64,000 nt of DNA, taken from the NCBI GenBank assembly GCA_025617745.1, contig CM046853.1, positions 565,501 through 629,500 on the forward strand. Direction: 5' to 3'. A program made the translations under genes and the position numbers. Below are positions 61,988 to 64,000 of this stretch, one piece after another. Source of the DNA: Heliocidaris erythrogramma (taxonomy: Eukaryota; Echinodermata; Echinoidea; Camarodonta; Echinometridae). Under the pieces are notes generated by a model. That model did not search any database and was not told where the DNA came from. It worked only from the letters and a program-made list of their open reading frames with translations. The stretch's first letter is position 1, and the number at the start of each line of letters is the position of its first letter.

Positions 61988-63280
61988 GGAAGGAGAGAGA
62001 AAGAAAGGAAGGGAGAGAGGAGGGAGGAGGGGGAGGGAGGAGGGAGGAGGGGGAGGGAGGAGGGAGGAGGGGGAGGGAGGGAGGAGGAGGGGAGGGAGGG
62101 AGGAGGAGGGGGAGGGAGGGAGGAGGAGGGGGAGGGAGGAGGAGGAGGGGAGGGAGGGAGGAGGAGGGGGAGGGAGGGAGGAGGAGGGGGAGGGAGGGAG
62201 GAGGAGGGGAGGGAGGGAGGGGGAGGGAGGGAGGGGGAGGGAGGGGGGAGGGGAGGGGAGGGAGGGGAGGGAGGGGAGGGAGGGGAGGGAGGGGAAGGAG
62301 GGAGGAGGGGAAGGAGGGGAAGGAGGGGAAGGAGGGGAAGGAGGGGAAGAGGGGAGGAGGGGAAGAGGGGAAGAGGGGAAGAGGGGAAGGAGGGAAGAGG
62401 GGAAGGAGGGAAGAGGGGAAGGAGGGAAGAGGGGAGGAGGTAGGGAGGAGGGGAGGAGGTAGGGAGGTAGGGAGGAGGGGAGGTGGGAGGAGGGGAGGTT
62501 GGGAGGGAGGGAGGACGGGGAGGGAGGACGGGGAGGGAGGAGGGGGGAGGGTGGGAGGGAGGGAGGACGGGGAGGGAGGAGGTAGGGAGGAGGGGAGGAG
62601 GTAGGGAGGTAGGGAGGAGGGGAGGTGGGAGGAGGGGAGGGAGGGGGGAGGGAGGGGAGGGGGGGAGGGAGGGGAGGGGGAGGGAGGGAGGGGAGGGAGG
62701 GAGGGAGGGAGGGGAGGGAGGGAGGAGGGGGGGGAGGGAGGAGGGAGGGGAGGGAGGAGGGGAGGGAGGAGGGGAGGGAGGGAGGGGGAAAGGAGGGAGG
62801 GAGGGAGAAAGGAGGGAGGGAAGGAAGAGGGAGGGAGGAAGAGGGAAGAGGGGAGGAGGTAGGGAGGAGGGGAGGAGGGAGGGAGGTAGGGAGGAGGGGA
62901 GGTGGGAGGAGGGGAGGAGGGGAGGTGGGAGGAGGGGAGGGTGGGAGGGAGGGAGGACGGGGAGGGAGGAGGGGGGAGGGTGGGAGGGAGGGGTAGGGGA
63001 GGGAGGGGTAGGGAGGGAGGGGTAGGGGAGGGAGGGGTAGGGAGGGAGGGGTAGGGAGGGAGGGGTAGGGAGGGGCAGGGGAGGGGTAGGGAGGGGCAGG
63101 GGAGGGGTAGGGAGGGGCAGGGGAGGGAGGGAGGGGCAGGGGAGGGAGGGAGGGGCAGGGGAGGGAGGGAGGGGCAGGGGAGGGAGGGAGGGGCAGGGGA
63201 GGGAGGGAGGGGCAGGGGAGGGAGGGAGGGGTAGGGGAGGGAGGGAGGGGATGGGAGGGAGGGAGGAGGGGAGGGAAGGA
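61988..63280 (+). repeat. Giant GGGAGGAGG-type purine tract
   Basis: 61988-62440 is 453 nt of uninterrupted G/A. From there to about 63280 purines continue with only isolated T or C (GGTAGGG, GACGGGG, GGCAGGGG). On the Smad2/3 strand it is a 1.3-kb polypyrimidine tract in the intron, 548 nt before the MH1 exon. Long open frames on both strands here are artefacts of composition. Confidence 0.96.
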
Positions 63281-64000
63281 AGGCATGTGTACATGTAGAC
63301 CATAACATGTTGTGCTATCTAGCAAAGCATGACACCAACATGTGAAAAGGCACCTTGATACATGAGATTTCCCCATTGGGCCCCAAAATTTAAAAAAAAT
63401 GACCCAAATTGCCCTGCCAGGTCAACAAAATACCTTTGTAGTCAGTGTAAAAGGTATGATACAAACTGTCTTATCACTGCGATATGTAGTCAGCATGACA
63501 CATCATTGACTATTCTTTATAAATTTCTTACATGTGTACATGTGAATGCCTATAAACCAATAGCTAAAGTGAGAATGATATTTTATTTTGTTAAGTTGCC
63601 TTTTATAGAGGCTTACTTTGTTTTATTCCATTTAAATTGCAATATTCGATATTTTCCCCCAGCAACATCAAAAGATAAATCCTTAAATATTAAGAATGTA
63701 ATAAAATACATGTACAGGAAAGAAGAGTCTAATATTCATACATGTAAATGCATCTTTGTGCTAGCAGTGTGTAATGCATTTAATGTAATGTCGTGATTGC
63801 GAGTGCTGAAGAAACAGGAGTAAAACAATAAGAAAGAAAATCAAAGTAGTGATACATGTGTAAGTTTGTACAGTGTAGATTCACATGTTAAAAACAACTT
63901 TTTAAAGCAGAGTGTGATAAGCAATACAAACCCTGCATTTCAACATTGCACTTGGTATTACACCAGAATTGCTAATCTGAGAAGAAAGTAAAATAATACC
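63281..64000. other. Right edge of window, Smad2/3 intron
   Basis: No exon recognised. The remaining MH1 exons must lie further right. A 144-codon frame at 63362-63796 (+) shows no known motif and AT-rich composition, so I do not call it a gene. Confidence 0.4.

Noticed and set aside
61867-63376. Open frames of about 450-500 codons rich in Pro, Ser and Leu on the - strand, and Gly/Glu/Arg frames on the + strand
   Set aside because: They arise from the purine-only tract, which cannot contain stop codons in many frames. There is no domain and the composition is that of the repeat.
63362-63796. 144-codon open frame at the right edge (+)
   Set aside because: AT-rich codons, no motif, antisense to the Smad2/3 intron. 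It does not resemble an MH1 exon.

Overview
The window is from an animal nuclear genome, most likely an echinoderm and probably a sea urchin. It is AT-rich, its genes have many GT-AG introns, and it is packed with short DNA transposons, tRNA-derived SINEs and a DIRS-type retrotransposon. Both protein genes are single Gli and Smad2/3 genes of the kind expected in a non-vertebrate deuterostome. The species is inferred from style and was not confirmed by any search.

Two well-supported developmental signalling genes lie tail to tail. On the + strand, 3555-22356 holds eleven coding exons of a GLI/Ci zinc-finger transcription factor, the Hedgehog effector. The exons join in one open frame from an ATG at 3557 to the stop at 22354-22356 (1283 codons before the stop). 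More N-terminal exons probably lie left of the window. The conserved modules are all present: an N-terminal HPPIP block, the SYGH Suppressor-of-fused motif, five C2H2 fingers, seven RRxS PKA-type sites and a conserved C-terminal end. On the - strand, 61440 down to 32810 holds seven exons of Smad2/3, the TGF-beta/activin/Nodal effector. They cover the second half of MH1, the PY-motif linker and the whole MH2 domain, ending in SSMS. The first MH1 exons lie beyond the right edge. About 10 kb of 3' UTR or intergenic DNA separates the two stop codons.

The most unusual structure is in the last Smad2/3 intron (33506-38530). It is a 44-bp tandem array of 72 intact units in perfect register. Each unit copies the last 23 nt of the upstream Smad2/3 exon plus the first 21 nt of the intron, so most units repeat the real 5' splice site. 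Two nearly identical TTAA-flanked 904-bp elements sit inside the array as part of a duplicated 1568-bp block.

Other mobile DNA: (a) a 6.2-kb DIRS-type tyrosine-recombinase retrotransposon at 49605-55850, in a Smad2/3 intron, with inverted terminal repeats and a diagnostic internal complementary region; (b) three tandem-core elements (1496-2740, 41339-42315, 60113-60920), two of which carry ACGG-type microsatellites like the bivalve pearl elements; (c) several MITE families, two with empty sites reconstructable inside the window; (d) a 1.39-kb element at 57478-58866 with seven copies of a GC-rich 14-mer; (e) SINEs and LINE 3' remnants. A 1.3-kb purine-rich tract, including 453 uninterrupted purines, lies in the Smad2/3 intron upstream of the MH1 exon.

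All calls come from reading the sequence, hand-joining exons and recalling protein families. No alignment or database search was run.
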